From positions 1-22,669 of the forward strand of contig JAIRWW010000031.1 of assembly GCA_031268685.1 (NCBI GenBank): a DNA stretch of 22,669 nucleotides, written 5' to 3'. How positions within the stretch are numbered: position 1 is the first letter of the stretch; each line of letters starts with the position of its first letter. Below, in pieces: positions 14,844 through 22,577 of this stretch. The stretch comes from Azoarcus sp. Lineage in GTDB: Bacteria; Pseudomonadota; Gammaproteobacteria; Burkholderiales; Rhodocyclaceae. A model generated the notes under the pieces. It had not been told where the DNA came from, searched no databases, and saw only the letters and a program-made list of their open reading frames with translations. The position numbers were made by a program, and so were the translations under genes.

Positions 14844-15589
14844 CAGAGCTTCAGCCGTTTGAAAATCGCGCGGGGAAGATGCCGGATCGCACACAGGATG
14901 AAATACCAGTAAAAAGGCGTGTAGAGGACATCCGTTCCGCGCCCGATGCCGGAGACGATGCGCTTCGCCACCGCTTCGGGCGTGCTGGTCAGCCATGCCG
15001 GCAGCGGCAGTCCCCGCGTCATCGGCGTTGCCACAAAGCCGGGCCGGATGTCGGTCAATGTGACGCCGTGTTTGAACAGGCGCGCCCGCAATCCCTCGCA
15101 GAAGGTGGAAACCGCCGCTTTGGCGCTGCCATAGACGTAGTTGCCGGGCCGCCCGCGCTCGCCCGCCACAGAGGTAATCACCGCGAGCGCGCCGCCCCGC
15201 TGCTGTTCAAAGCGGGACGCGAGGCCGGTCAGGAGCGCGATGACGGACAGGCCGTTGACGCCGAATTCGCGCAGAGCCAGGGCGGCGTCCTGTTCGCAGG
15301 CGGTTTGGTCGGGCAGCGTGCCATGCGCGATCAGGGCGATGTCCAGCCCCTGGAATGCCTGGAAGGCTTCCCGGATCATGCCGGCATGGGCGGAGGTATC
15401 GCTGGCGTCCATCAGGAAAGACTGGGTTTCGGAAGCGCCGCGCGCGCCCAGGTCGCTTGCCATGGCAGCGAGTTTTTCGGCATCGCGCGCCACCAGAAAG
15501 AATCTGGCGCCGTCGCCCGCCCAGAGGCGGGCGCAGGCGGCTGCAATAGCCGAGCTTGCGCCGATGATCAGAATGCGCTTCTGCTTCAT
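14843..15589 (-). CDS. dprE2: DprE2-like short-chain dehydrogenase/reductase
   Basis: This 248-residue SDR protein has a Rossmann nucleotide-binding N-terminus (RILIIGASSAIAAACARLW, the Gly-rich loop in DprE2-like form), the cofactor-stabilising AHG motif (88-90), and the catalytic Ser140 and Tyr153-x3-Lys157 (YGSAK). A PGFVATPMT segment follows the active site. A hydrophobic stretch and basic tail at the C-terminus (FYWYFILCAIRHLPRAIFKRLKL) fit membrane association, as in DprE2. Known DprE2 reduces the 2'-keto intermediate made by DprE1 to decaprenyl-phospho-D-arabinose, using NAD(P)H. The start overlaps the DprE1-like stop (ATGA), the same gene order as the mycobacterial pair. SDR identity is certain; the substrate is inferred from the neighbours. 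Confidence 0.9.
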   Translation of the reverse strand: MKQKRILIIGASSAIAAACARLWAGDGARFFLVARDAEKLAAMASDLGARGASETQSFLMDASDTSAHAGMIREAFQAFQGLDIALIAHGTLPDQTACEQDAALALREFGVNGLSVIALLTGLASRFEQQRGGALAVITSVAGERGRPGNYVYGSAKAAVSTFCEGLRARLFKHGVTLTDIRPGFVATPMTRGLPLPAWLTSTPEAVAKRIVSGIGRGTDVLYTPFYWYFILCAIRHLPRAIFKRLKL

Positions 15590-16896
15590 TGCGTGACCCG
15601 CCGCCAGAAACAGGACAGGAGCGAGGGGTCGCGCAAGGCTTCGATTTTTTCCCAGTCAGGGTAGGCGCGCCGGAAGTCATCTCCCCGCATGTGCGCATCC
15701 TTTGCGGGATAGAGCCTGCCGCCAGCTTCGCGGACAATGGCATCCAGCCTGGGGAAAAGCTGTTCTTCCAGATACGGGGTTTGCGGAAAGTCCAGCGCCA
15801 GCGTCACGCCGGGCCGGGGAAAGGAAAGAACCCCCGGCGAAAGTGCGCCGCCGCAGCGTTTCAGTACGGCCAGAAAGGAACCCTGGCCGGAACCGGAAAT
15901 AGCGGTGAGCATGGCGCGAATGCCGTCCCCGGCTTCGCGTTCGGGAATCAGGGCCTGATACTGCTGGAACCCCTTGGAGCCATACAGCCGGTTCCAATCC
16001 AGGAGACTGTCCAGCGGGTAAAAAAACGCATCGTAAGCGGCCGGGGCGCGACGGCTTTTTGGCGGGGCCTTGCGCCAGTAGATGGCATTGAACGCACGCA
16101 GCGACCATGTATTGACTAGCGAGACCGGCGGCATGAAAGGAAAGCGCCACTTGCGGCGCGGCGCGGGAAGCGGCCAGTTTTCCGCCGCGAAATCTCCCGC
16201 CATGTAGATGCCGCGCCCCGCTTTTTTTCCGCGCGCGGCGCAATCGACCCAGGAGACGCAGAATTCATGCCGCGCATCGAGTTCCGCGGAGAGGGCGAAA
16301 AAACCGTCGAGATCGTCGAACCGCTGGACAAGGCCGTCGATCCAGCCGGAAGCCACAGGCATCAACTGGATTTCGACCCATTCGATCAGGCCGGTGAGGC
16401 CAAGGCCGCCGATAGTCGCCGCGAAAAGTTCCGGTTCGAGATCGGGAGCGCATTCGAGACGGCCGCGGTCAGAGCGCAGCAGCCCGAAACGCCGGACATG
16501 ACACCCGAAAGCCCCCTGCCGGTGGTGATTCTTGCCATGCACATCGTTGGCGATTGCGCCCCCGAGGGTGATGTATTTCGTGCCGGGCGTCACGGCCGGA
16601 AACCAGCCGCGCGGAAGGGAAACCGCGATGATGGCCTCCAGGGTAATGCCCGCCTCCGCCCGCAGGATGCCGGAAGACCAATCGGCCGCCAGGAAACGAT
16701 CCAGCCCGCGAAAAGAGAGAACCTGCCCGCTCTCCGCCAGACAGCTGTCGCCATAGCTGCGTCCTTCGCCATAAGCCAGCGTCGTGCCACAGGTTTGGGC
16801 GACGTTTGCCAGGAGCGCAGGCAGTTCAGCGCGCCACGCGACGGCATGAGCGGCCTGCGGCAGGGGCGGATAGCGCCCCCAGGAAAGCAGCTTCAC
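15586..16896 (-). CDS. dprE1: DprE1-like FAD-dependent decaprenyl-phosphoribose 2'-oxidase
   Basis: This 436-residue enzyme carries DprE1 hallmarks: GEGRSYGDSCL (43-53) in the FAD-binding part, PGTKYITLGGAIANDVHGKNHH (104-125) with the conserved His/Gly/Lys/Asn run, SWVDCAARGKKAGRG (215-229), and RLYPAKDAHM (394-403) containing the Lys that lines the active site in mycobacterial DprE1. DprE1 oxidises the 2'-hydroxyl of decaprenyl-phospho-ribose. At the position aligned with mycobacterial Cys387 (motif CVDF) this protein has Ala367 (ALDF). The start is GTG (16896) in a GTGA overlap with the UbiA stop, and its end overlaps the DprE2-like start. Length is near the mycobacterial 461. The combination with DprE2 and UbiA makes the pathway call strong. 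Confidence 0.92.
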   Translation of the reverse strand: MKLLSWGRYPPLPQAAHAVAWRAELPALLANVAQTCGTTLAYGEGRSYGDSCLAESGQVLSFRGLDRFLAADWSSGILRAEAGITLEAIIAVSLPRGWFPAVTPGTKYITLGGAIANDVHGKNHHRQGAFGCHVRRFGLLRSDRGRLECAPDLEPELFAATIGGLGLTGLIEWVEIQLMPVASGWIDGLVQRFDDLDGFFALSAELDARHEFCVSWVDCAARGKKAGRGIYMAGDFAAENWPLPAPRRKWRFPFMPPVSLVNTWSLRAFNAIYWRKAPPKSRRAPAAYDAFFYPLDSLLDWNRLYGSKGFQQYQALIPEREAGDGIRAMLTAISGSGQGSFLAVLKRCGGALSPGVLSFPRPGVTLALDFPQTPYLEEQLFPRLDAIVREAGGRLYPAKDAHMRGDDFRRAYPDWEKIEALRDPSLLSCFWRRVTQ

Positions 16897-18311
16897 GTCG
16901 CGGCCCAGAAAACGAAGGCCATCAGGGCGGCGGTAACGAGGCTTGTGCGGTCGCGCGCCGCGAAGATCACAGGGTCTTCGTGCATCATGCCGCGATGCGC
17001 GAGAATCCAGACACGGCTGATCCAGGTCAGGAGCAGAAGGCAGGAAACCCAGATGTATTCCGGGTGACGATAGTATTGCAGGGCCGCCTCGTCATGGATG
17101 TAAAGCGCCATAACGATCACGGCGGTATAACCCGAAGCCGCGCCCAGCGCCGCTATCATTGGAAAATCGGCGGCATGATAGCCGCGCCCGGGTACCTTGC
17201 CGTTTTCTTCCAGCCCCTGCAGGGGGAACAACTCGGCGTAGCGCTTGACCAGCGCCAGGCTCAGGAAGAAAAAGGTGGAAAAGGCGAGCAGCCAGAAGCT
17301 CAGGGGAATGGCCAGCATGACGGCTCCGGTGACGATGCGCAGTGTATAGAGCATCGCCAGCGCGATTACATCGACGATCATGAGGCGCTTGAGCCACATC
17401 GAATAAGCCAGCGTCAGTGCGTAATACGCCAGCACGGCAAGCGCAAAGGCGGGAGGAAGCAGCCAGAGTGCAAGACCGAAGGCGATGCACAGCAGCATGG
17501 GGAAGGCGGCGAGGCCGGCCAGGGGCGAGAGCCGGCCGGAGGCAAAAGGCCGGAAGCGTTTCCGGGCATGCTGCCGGTCGTCCCGGAGATCGAGTAGATC
17601 GTTCAGGAGATAAACGCTGGAAGCGCAGAGGCCGAAGCAGAAAAACCCCAGCAGCGCCTGCCACAGCAAGGGCGTCTCCGTATAGCGGTGCGAGGTCAGG
17701 AGCGGCACGAAAATCAGCAGGTTCTTGAGCCATTGGTGCAGGCGCAGCGCCTTGATCCAGTCCATGGACTGCGCCTGACTGCGGCTGACGACACCCTCGA
17801 AATTATCCAGGGCGCGCGCCTTGCGCTCGACACGGGCGCTGGCGTTGGCGACCAATGTTTTGCGGGCAGCGCGCCAGACCGGCAGATCGTCTCCCGAATT
17901 CCCGAGATAGTCGAACCCTTGTTCGCCATACCGCGAAAGCAGGGCGTCGCGCTTGGCATCGCCCGCCAGATTCAGCGTCGGCCCGCTGGCCAGGACTTCA
18001 TCGAACAGCCCCAGGTGGTGGGCGATTTGCCCGGCCAGCTTCTGGCAGCTGGCGGTCGCCAGCGTCACCCGCCGCCCCGCCGCGCGTGCGTCCCGGATAA
18101 AGGAGAGCACCTTTTCGTCGTAAGGCAGCGCGGCAACGTCGATTTCCGCATGCGCCGCCAGTTCGTGCTTAACGGCCGCCCTGCCCTTCATCAGCCACAA
18201 AAATGGCAACAGGAGCCGCAGCGGATGGCTGCGCGCAAACAGCAGGCCGGTTTCGGCCAGGAGATCGGATCGCAACAGGGTGCCGTCCAGGTCGACAACC
18301 AGCGTCGTCAT
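16893..18311 (-). CDS. HAD phosphatase - UbiA prenyltransferase fusion (DPPR synthase-like)
   Basis: The ATG at 18311 is chosen because the HAD motif begins at once (MTTLVVDLDGTLLRSD); the frame extends 23 codons upstream into promoter sequence. The 472-residue protein has a HAD hydrolase domain (1-175) with DxDGT (7-11), ATAS (85-88) and GNSGDDLPVW (137-146). This is followed by a UbiA-type domain (185-472) with about nine membrane helices and NDLLDLRDD (237-245) for Mg-diphosphate binding. In mycobacteria, UbiA transfers phosphoribose from PRPP to decaprenyl phosphate and a separate phosphatase removes the 5-phosphate. Here both steps may be joined in one polypeptide. It heads an operon with DprE1 and DprE2 homologues. 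The domain calls are firm; the exact lipid and sugar are inferred. Confidence 0.9.
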   Translation of the reverse strand: MTTLVVDLDGTLLRSDLLAETGLLFARSHPLRLLLPFLWLMKGRAAVKHELAAHAEIDVAALPYDEKVLSFIRDARAAGRRVTLATASCQKLAGQIAHHLGLFDEVLASGPTLNLAGDAKRDALLSRYGEQGFDYLGNSGDDLPVWRAARKTLVANASARVERKARALDNFEGVVSRSQAQSMDWIKALRLHQWLKNLLIFVPLLTSHRYTETPLLWQALLGFFCFGLCASSVYLLNDLLDLRDDRQHARKRFRPFASGRLSPLAGLAAFPMLLCIAFGLALWLLPPAFALAVLAYYALTLAYSMWLKRLMIVDVIALAMLYTLRIVTGAVMLAIPLSFWLLAFSTFFFLSLALVKRYAELFPLQGLEENGKVPGRGYHAADFPMIAALGAASGYTAVIVMALYIHDEAALQYYRHPEYIWVSCLLLLTWISRVWILAHRGMMHEDPVIFAARDRTSLVTAALMAFVFWAAT

Positions 18312-18348
18312 ATGCGCCCCTTTATCCAGAAGAAGATAGTTAAGATAG

Positions 18349-18396
18349 TTGACCCGCAAACAATAATCATTATCATACACAATAATTTTCCCACAA
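18349..18396. promoter_or_regulatory. Divergent promoter pair sharing one Fur-box-like operator
   Basis: On the plus strand TTGACC (18349-18354) and TATCAT (18371-18376) are 16 bases apart and would drive the GT-C gene at 18428. On the minus strand TTGTGG (18396-18391) and GATAAT (18374-18369) are also 16 apart and would drive the HAD-UbiA gene at 18311. GCAAACAATAATCATTATC (18356-18374) matches the Fur consensus at 15 of 19 positions and covers both -10 regions, so one bound dimer could repress both directions. It shares 16 of 21 bases with the operator region near 13815-13835. Confidence 0.6.
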
Positions 18397-18427
18397 GATA
18401 GCCTTTAGCCCTTCGAGCATCCATACC

Positions 18428-20386
18428 ATGCAAAAACCCACGCGAATCCACCTTGTTGCCGGCCTTGCGGCCCTTGCGGCCCTGCTTATGTACGCGCGAA
18501 CATTGGGCTACAACTATCTATGGGATGACATTGCAATTTTCCGCGGAACCGTTTCTTCGCTGCTGGAGACGTCCGATATCTCCATAGCCGCCCAGCCTTT
18601 CATGGGCGAGGTACCTTATTTCCGCCCGCTGGTCGTGCTTTCTTTCTGGCTGGATGCCGTTCTCGCCGGCAACCGCCCGGGGTTTTCGCATGCGGAGAAT
18701 CTCGTCATCTTCCTGGTAAATATCCTCCTCGTCTTTTCCATCTGCCGCCGCCTGGCGGAAACATTGGGCAGCCCGCGCCCTCCCCTGCGCGCTTTCCTTG
18801 CCGCGCTCGTCTATGCGATACACCCGGTCATGGTGGAGTCGACAACATGGATTTCAGGACGTTTCGATGTGTTGGCAACGCTCTTTATCCTGGGCGCAAC
18901 ACGGGTTTATATAAGTAATTACCCCGCCCGCTGGCGCATCGCCGGATTGGCTTTATTGTCTCTTCTCGCCATGCTTTCCAAAGAAACCGGCGTCATGCTG
19001 CTGCCGGGCGTTTTCTGCCTGTGCCTGGCCATGGAAAGCGCCCGGCACAACACGCCGCTTTCGCTCGCGCATTTTCGCCAAAGCCTCACCCAAAATGGCA
19101 AGGCGCTGATCGCCATCCTCGCAGTCACCGTGGTTTATATCGCCCTGCGCCTTGGATTTGCATCCGTATCTTATCTGGACTATAGAGAAACCGCCGCCGG
19201 CGGAATATGGAATAACCTGTTTCTGGCGCTGGAGAGCCTGAAATTCTATTTTCACCAGGCGCTTTTCCCCTTCGCCACGATGACCCCACGGCATCCGATA
19301 GTTTATGTGGTGTCGGCATGGAGTCCGGCAGATATTCTCGGCAATCTTGCAACGCTGGCGGCCTTGGCCATCCTGGTTTTTTATGCTCTCCGCCGCCAGT
19401 CCGCCGCTGCCTGGGTCTTCCTTGCCGGAATTTGCTATCTCGCCCTGGCATTGCACATCGTTCCAATTCCCATAGCCGGAAACCTGGGGCATGAACGCTT
19501 CTTGAGCGCTCCCCTGGCTTTCTGGTCGATGGCCGCCGTATTGGTGCGCTGGGAACAGATTTTTGCCATGCCGTTCATGCAAAAATTTGCCGCTGGCATG
19601 AATGTGCTTTCCCCGCGCCTGATTGCGCAAATGGCTGCGGGCGCCTGGCTTGCCATGTTCGCCTGGACAACGCATACGACAATCCCTCTCTGGCAGGACG
19701 ACCTTGCTCTCTGGAGCTGGGCCAGGCAGCAATTCCCGGACGACAAATTCAGCCGCTATAACTATTTCCGGACAATGACGTTAATTGACCTGGAAACGGC
19801 AAAAAGAGCGGCGGATTTTCTGAAGCAGGAAACCGGCTTTCTCTATGCCGATGAGGCGATACTCTACGCCAGCATACTCCTGGACAATGGGGATGAAAAA
19901 AGTTTTGATTACTTGAAGCAGGTTCAGCAAACAGCTGGAGATAGCCTGGATATGCACCGACAACCGGATGCAGAATCATTGCGCGAAAAGCTCAGTCCGA
20001 TGGAAGCATCGGTGATTTCCAAATATTATGCTCTTTCCGCAATGGCTTATTTCCGTTTTCACAAAAACCCGGCGACAGCCCTTCAGTTGAATGAAGCAGC
20101 GCTATGGTACAAACAACGTACAGAGCGTGATATTGGCGCGAAGGGTGCCTTCGGTATCAATGTGTACAAGACCGCGTATTTGTACGGAATGGGTTTTTTT
20201 GATACCGCCAATAAGTTGCGCGACGAACTGGCGGCATCCAATGGGATCGAAAAAGAAAAGATCAATAAGCTCATACAACCTATCTTGGACAATTATTGTC
20301 AATTTCCAGAGTCGACAGAAGAGAAAAAGGCGGAAAATCCTCTACTGCTTGTCTGCGATGGAATCAAAGTCTCAATGAATCAATGA
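18428..20386 (+). CDS. GT-C glycosyltransferase, TMTC/PMT-like (candidate arabinosyltransferase)
   Basis: This 652-residue protein has about ten to eleven membrane helices in residues 8-415 and a soluble C-terminal region (about 420-652), helical and TPR-like in pattern. GT-C features are NYLWDD (29-34, acidic motif in the first external loop), YFRPLVVLSFWLD (64-76), HPVMVESTTWISGRFDVLATLF (132-153), LLAMLSKETG (179-188) and GHERFLSAPLAF (354-365, the ERxLxxP motif of TMTC-type enzymes). Such enzymes use polyprenyl-phospho-sugars and transfer outside the inner membrane. The gene diverges from the lipid-linked arabinose operon and shares its operator, so D-arabinofuranose is the likely donor sugar. 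The acceptor is unknown: pseudopilin, secreted protein or envelope glycan. Base composition becomes more AT-rich towards the 3' end. Confidence 0.85.
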   Translation: MQKPTRIHLVAGLAALAALLMYARTLGYNYLWDDIAIFRGTVSSLLETSDISIAAQPFMGEVPYFRPLVVLSFWLDAVLAGNRPGFSHAENLVIFLVNILLVFSICRRLAETLGSPRPPLRAFLAALVYAIHPVMVESTTWISGRFDVLATLFILGATRVYISNYPARWRIAGLALLSLLAMLSKETGVMLLPGVFCLCLAMESARHNTPLSLAHFRQSLTQNGKALIAILAVTVVYIALRLGFASVSYLDYRETAAGGIWNNLFLALESLKFYFHQALFPFATMTPRHPIVYVVSAWSPADILGNLATLAALAILVFYALRRQSAAAWVFLAGICYLALALHIVPIPIAGNLGHERFLSAPLAFWSMAAVLVRWEQIFAMPFMQKFAAGMNVLSPRLIAQMAAGAWLAMFAWTTHTTIPLWQDDLALWSWARQQFPDDKFSRYNYFRTMTLIDLETAKRAADFLKQETGFLYADEAILYASILLDNGDEKSFDYLKQVQQTAGDSLDMHRQPDAESLREKLSPMEASVISKYYALSAMAYFRFHKNPATALQLNEAALWYKQRTERDIGAKGAFGINVYKTAYLYGMGFFDTANKLRDELAASNGIEKEKINKLIQPILDNYCQFPESTEEKKAENPLLLVCDGIKVSMNQ

Positions 20387-20456
20387 GGCTCACGAGAACG
20401 CTGAAGTTTGTTTCAAAAAACATCCATACTTCATGATTTCATGGAAGAGTTTCGTA

Positions 20457-22388
20457 ATGAAAATATTTCTGAGAAAGTTTAAATATTATATAAATCGGGA
20501 AAATAGTTTCCTTGATATTTTTACAATATTTTCTGGGGCAACAGTTTTTATTTACATATACTGTGCCTTTTGTTATTTTGAATCAGATGCTTTGGACAAA
20601 GCAAAATTTTCCGAAATTGTGGAAATATTAATCTCTGACTTTTATTATATTTTTGTTTTTTTAAGCACCCTATTCTTAATTGGATTCGTTTTAAACTTGC
20701 TTAAACTAACGGGATTCCCAAGAATATTGATGAAGGGAGGATGTTTTACCCTGTTTCTCTTGGTTTATTTGGAATTCGTATTTTATTCAAAAACGGGAGG
20801 CTACTTCCCACTTTCCATGCTTATCTATTCTTTGACGAATTGGGGGGATGTCTCGCAGGTACTTCACTCAGGGATTGATATTTCTTCGGTATACAAATTT
20901 TTAGTAATGACTTCGTTTTTCCTGGCATGCCTACTTGCCTGCAAAAATCAAAAAGCACATAAAGTTTGCATGTACTCTATGACTAGTTTGCTGGTGCTCT
21001 GCTGCGGTTTTACTGGTTTCAAGCAGTTTTCCTCCGCTTCCAACGCTTCAAGTATGGATGAAGTTTTTACATATCAAGAGCAAGGATTATTTTCAACTTT
21101 CCTAGACATAGATTTTGAAAACCCTGTAACACCCAAGAGGAAATCAGAAATTTTTTCCGTGAACAATTACAGGACAACGAGCGAAAACATGCCAAATATT
21201 ATAGTTTTCGTATCGGAATCGACTCGCGCAGATATGCTTCCCGGTTTTTCCGGAAATATCGCCAAAGCTAAAATGCCAAATGTAGAATGGCTGGGGTCAC
21301 ATGGAACTATTTACGACAGAGCCTATACAACGACTTCGCATACATCGAAAGCCCTTGTGGGAATACTCTGCGGCATATTTCCCTTTCCCCATACTTCTCT
21401 GGTTGAAACACGCCCCGATGGAATTCCCGTAGAGTGCTTGCCGAAAGTTTTGGGTCAGCATGGATATCAGTCACTGTATATTTCTTCTGCAACGACTTAT
21501 TTTGAAAACAGGACTACGCTGGTCAATAACATTGGCTTCGATGTTCACCTACCTAAAGAAGCGATTAATAAAGGATTTCAATTATCAGGCTATTTCGGTT
21601 CTGATGAAATGATAATGTTCAAGCCATTTACAGACTGGTGGTCCGAAGCAAAAAAACAGCAAAAAAAACGTTTTTCGTTATTCTTGACATCCATGACGCA
21701 TCACCCATACCAAGAACTCGGCAAGCCAGTCCCTCCGTCATTACTGACTGCAAAAAGCGCTTATCTGAATAACTTGAGTTATTCAGATGTCTTGTTGGGA
21801 AAAGTAATAGACTTTCTTCGATCCAATGGAGATTTAGAGAACACATTGATTTTATTTGTCGGCGATCATGGTGAAGCCTTTGGTGAACACTCTGTTTATC
21901 AACATGATGCAGTTCCTTTTGAAGAAGGTATTCGCATTCCACTTATCCTTTTTGACGGACGTTCTCAAGAGAAAAAAGTAGATCATTCCTTGCGACAGCA
22001 TATTGATATTTTCCCAACAGTCATGGACAAAATCAGCATGACTTACAGTGGGGAATTTCCAGGAAAATCCTTGGACTCGCCCAAGGGACATAACAACATC
22101 ATTACAAGCTGCTGGGGAATTGGAAACTGCAAGACGTTCATCCAAGATGATGGGATCAAATGGATTTTATATCCAGCAAAAAAACAACTTCTTGCTTTTT
22201 CTCTTGCAGAGGACCCACGTGAACGTAAGCTTATCGTAAAAGGCTTTCCGGCTGCCAAAAGAAAAGAAATCCTTTTCGAAATCGATAGATGGACTGCTGA
22301 TCTCGCAGAGTTCTATTTCCGCGAAGATTCAACGCCACAAGCACCCGGGCAACAAGCCCGTGTTCATGATGCCGGTATGGACAAATAG
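20457..22388 (+). CDS. LtaS/sulfatase-fold membrane transferase (phosphoglycerol/phosphoethanolamine-type)
   Basis: I prefer the ATG at 20457 (643 residues; GGAAGAG lies upstream) over the ATG at 20433 (651 residues). About five membrane helices lie in the first 190 residues, followed by a large external alkaline-phosphatase-fold domain. Metal and catalytic motifs are VSESTR (Glu ligand), TTTSHTSKALVGILCG (nucleophilic Thr/Ser region), MTHHPY and GDHGEAFGEH (Asp/His ligands), with a late QHD. This is the LtaS / OpgB / EptA superfamily, which transfers phosphoglycerol or phosphoethanolamine from phospholipids to glycans or proteins. It is 70 bases after the GT-C gene, in the same direction. 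Its DNA is far more AT-rich than the rest of the window, suggesting acquisition by transfer. The donor and acceptor cannot be told from sequence. Confidence 0.88.
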   Translation: MKIFLRKFKYYINRENSFLDIFTIFSGATVFIYIYCAFCYFESDALDKAKFSEIVEILISDFYYIFVFLSTLFLIGFVLNLLKLTGFPRILMKGGCFTLFLLVYLEFVFYSKTGGYFPLSMLIYSLTNWGDVSQVLHSGIDISSVYKFLVMTSFFLACLLACKNQKAHKVCMYSMTSLLVLCCGFTGFKQFSSASNASSMDEVFTYQEQGLFSTFLDIDFENPVTPKRKSEIFSVNNYRTTSENMPNIIVFVSESTRADMLPGFSGNIAKAKMPNVEWLGSHGTIYDRAYTTTSHTSKALVGILCGIFPFPHTSLVETRPDGIPVECLPKVLGQHGYQSLYISSATTYFENRTTLVNNIGFDVHLPKEAINKGFQLSGYFGSDEMIMFKPFTDWWSEAKKQQKKRFSLFLTSMTHHPYQELGKPVPPSLLTAKSAYLNNLSYSDVLLGKVIDFLRSNGDLENTLILFVGDHGEAFGEHSVYQHDAVPFEEGIRIPLILFDGRSQEKKVDHSLRQHIDIFPTVMDKISMTYSGEFPGKSLDSPKGHNNIITSCWGIGNCKTFIQDDGIKWILYPAKKQLLAFSLAEDPRERKLIVKGFPAAKRKEILFEIDRWTADLAEFYFREDSTPQAPGQQARVHDAGMDK

Positions 22389-22577
22389 TCACCCATGGAT
22401 CCTGGACAAATTCAAGGCGAAAAGCATATCTGCTAAGCGGCGAAACCTTCGTGCTGTTCGGCAGAAAGACCGCCACACTGCTATTGAAGCAAGCTACCGG
22501 ACACTGGCATCTGAAGCGCTTCGCTTACCGCCCTGGCATCAATGAATGCTATTTTCATGGCAATACCACTCGCCAGA
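22389..22577. other. Short region between convergent genes
   Basis: This 189-base stretch follows the LtaS-like stop. I see no T-tailed hairpin terminator and no RNA gene. A plus-strand frame without a convincing start (containing SGETFVLFGRKTATLLLK and FHGNTTRQIIVSRF) crosses it and could be a fragment of a displaced gene, but it overlaps the apparent minus-strand gene end and cannot be supported. Confidence 0.4.

Noticed and set aside
14844..14996. Longer N-terminus for the flippase-like protein
   Set aside because: The extra 51 residues overlap the reductase gene out of frame and are not hydrophobic; the ATG at 14843 in a TGATG overlap fits the operon pattern.
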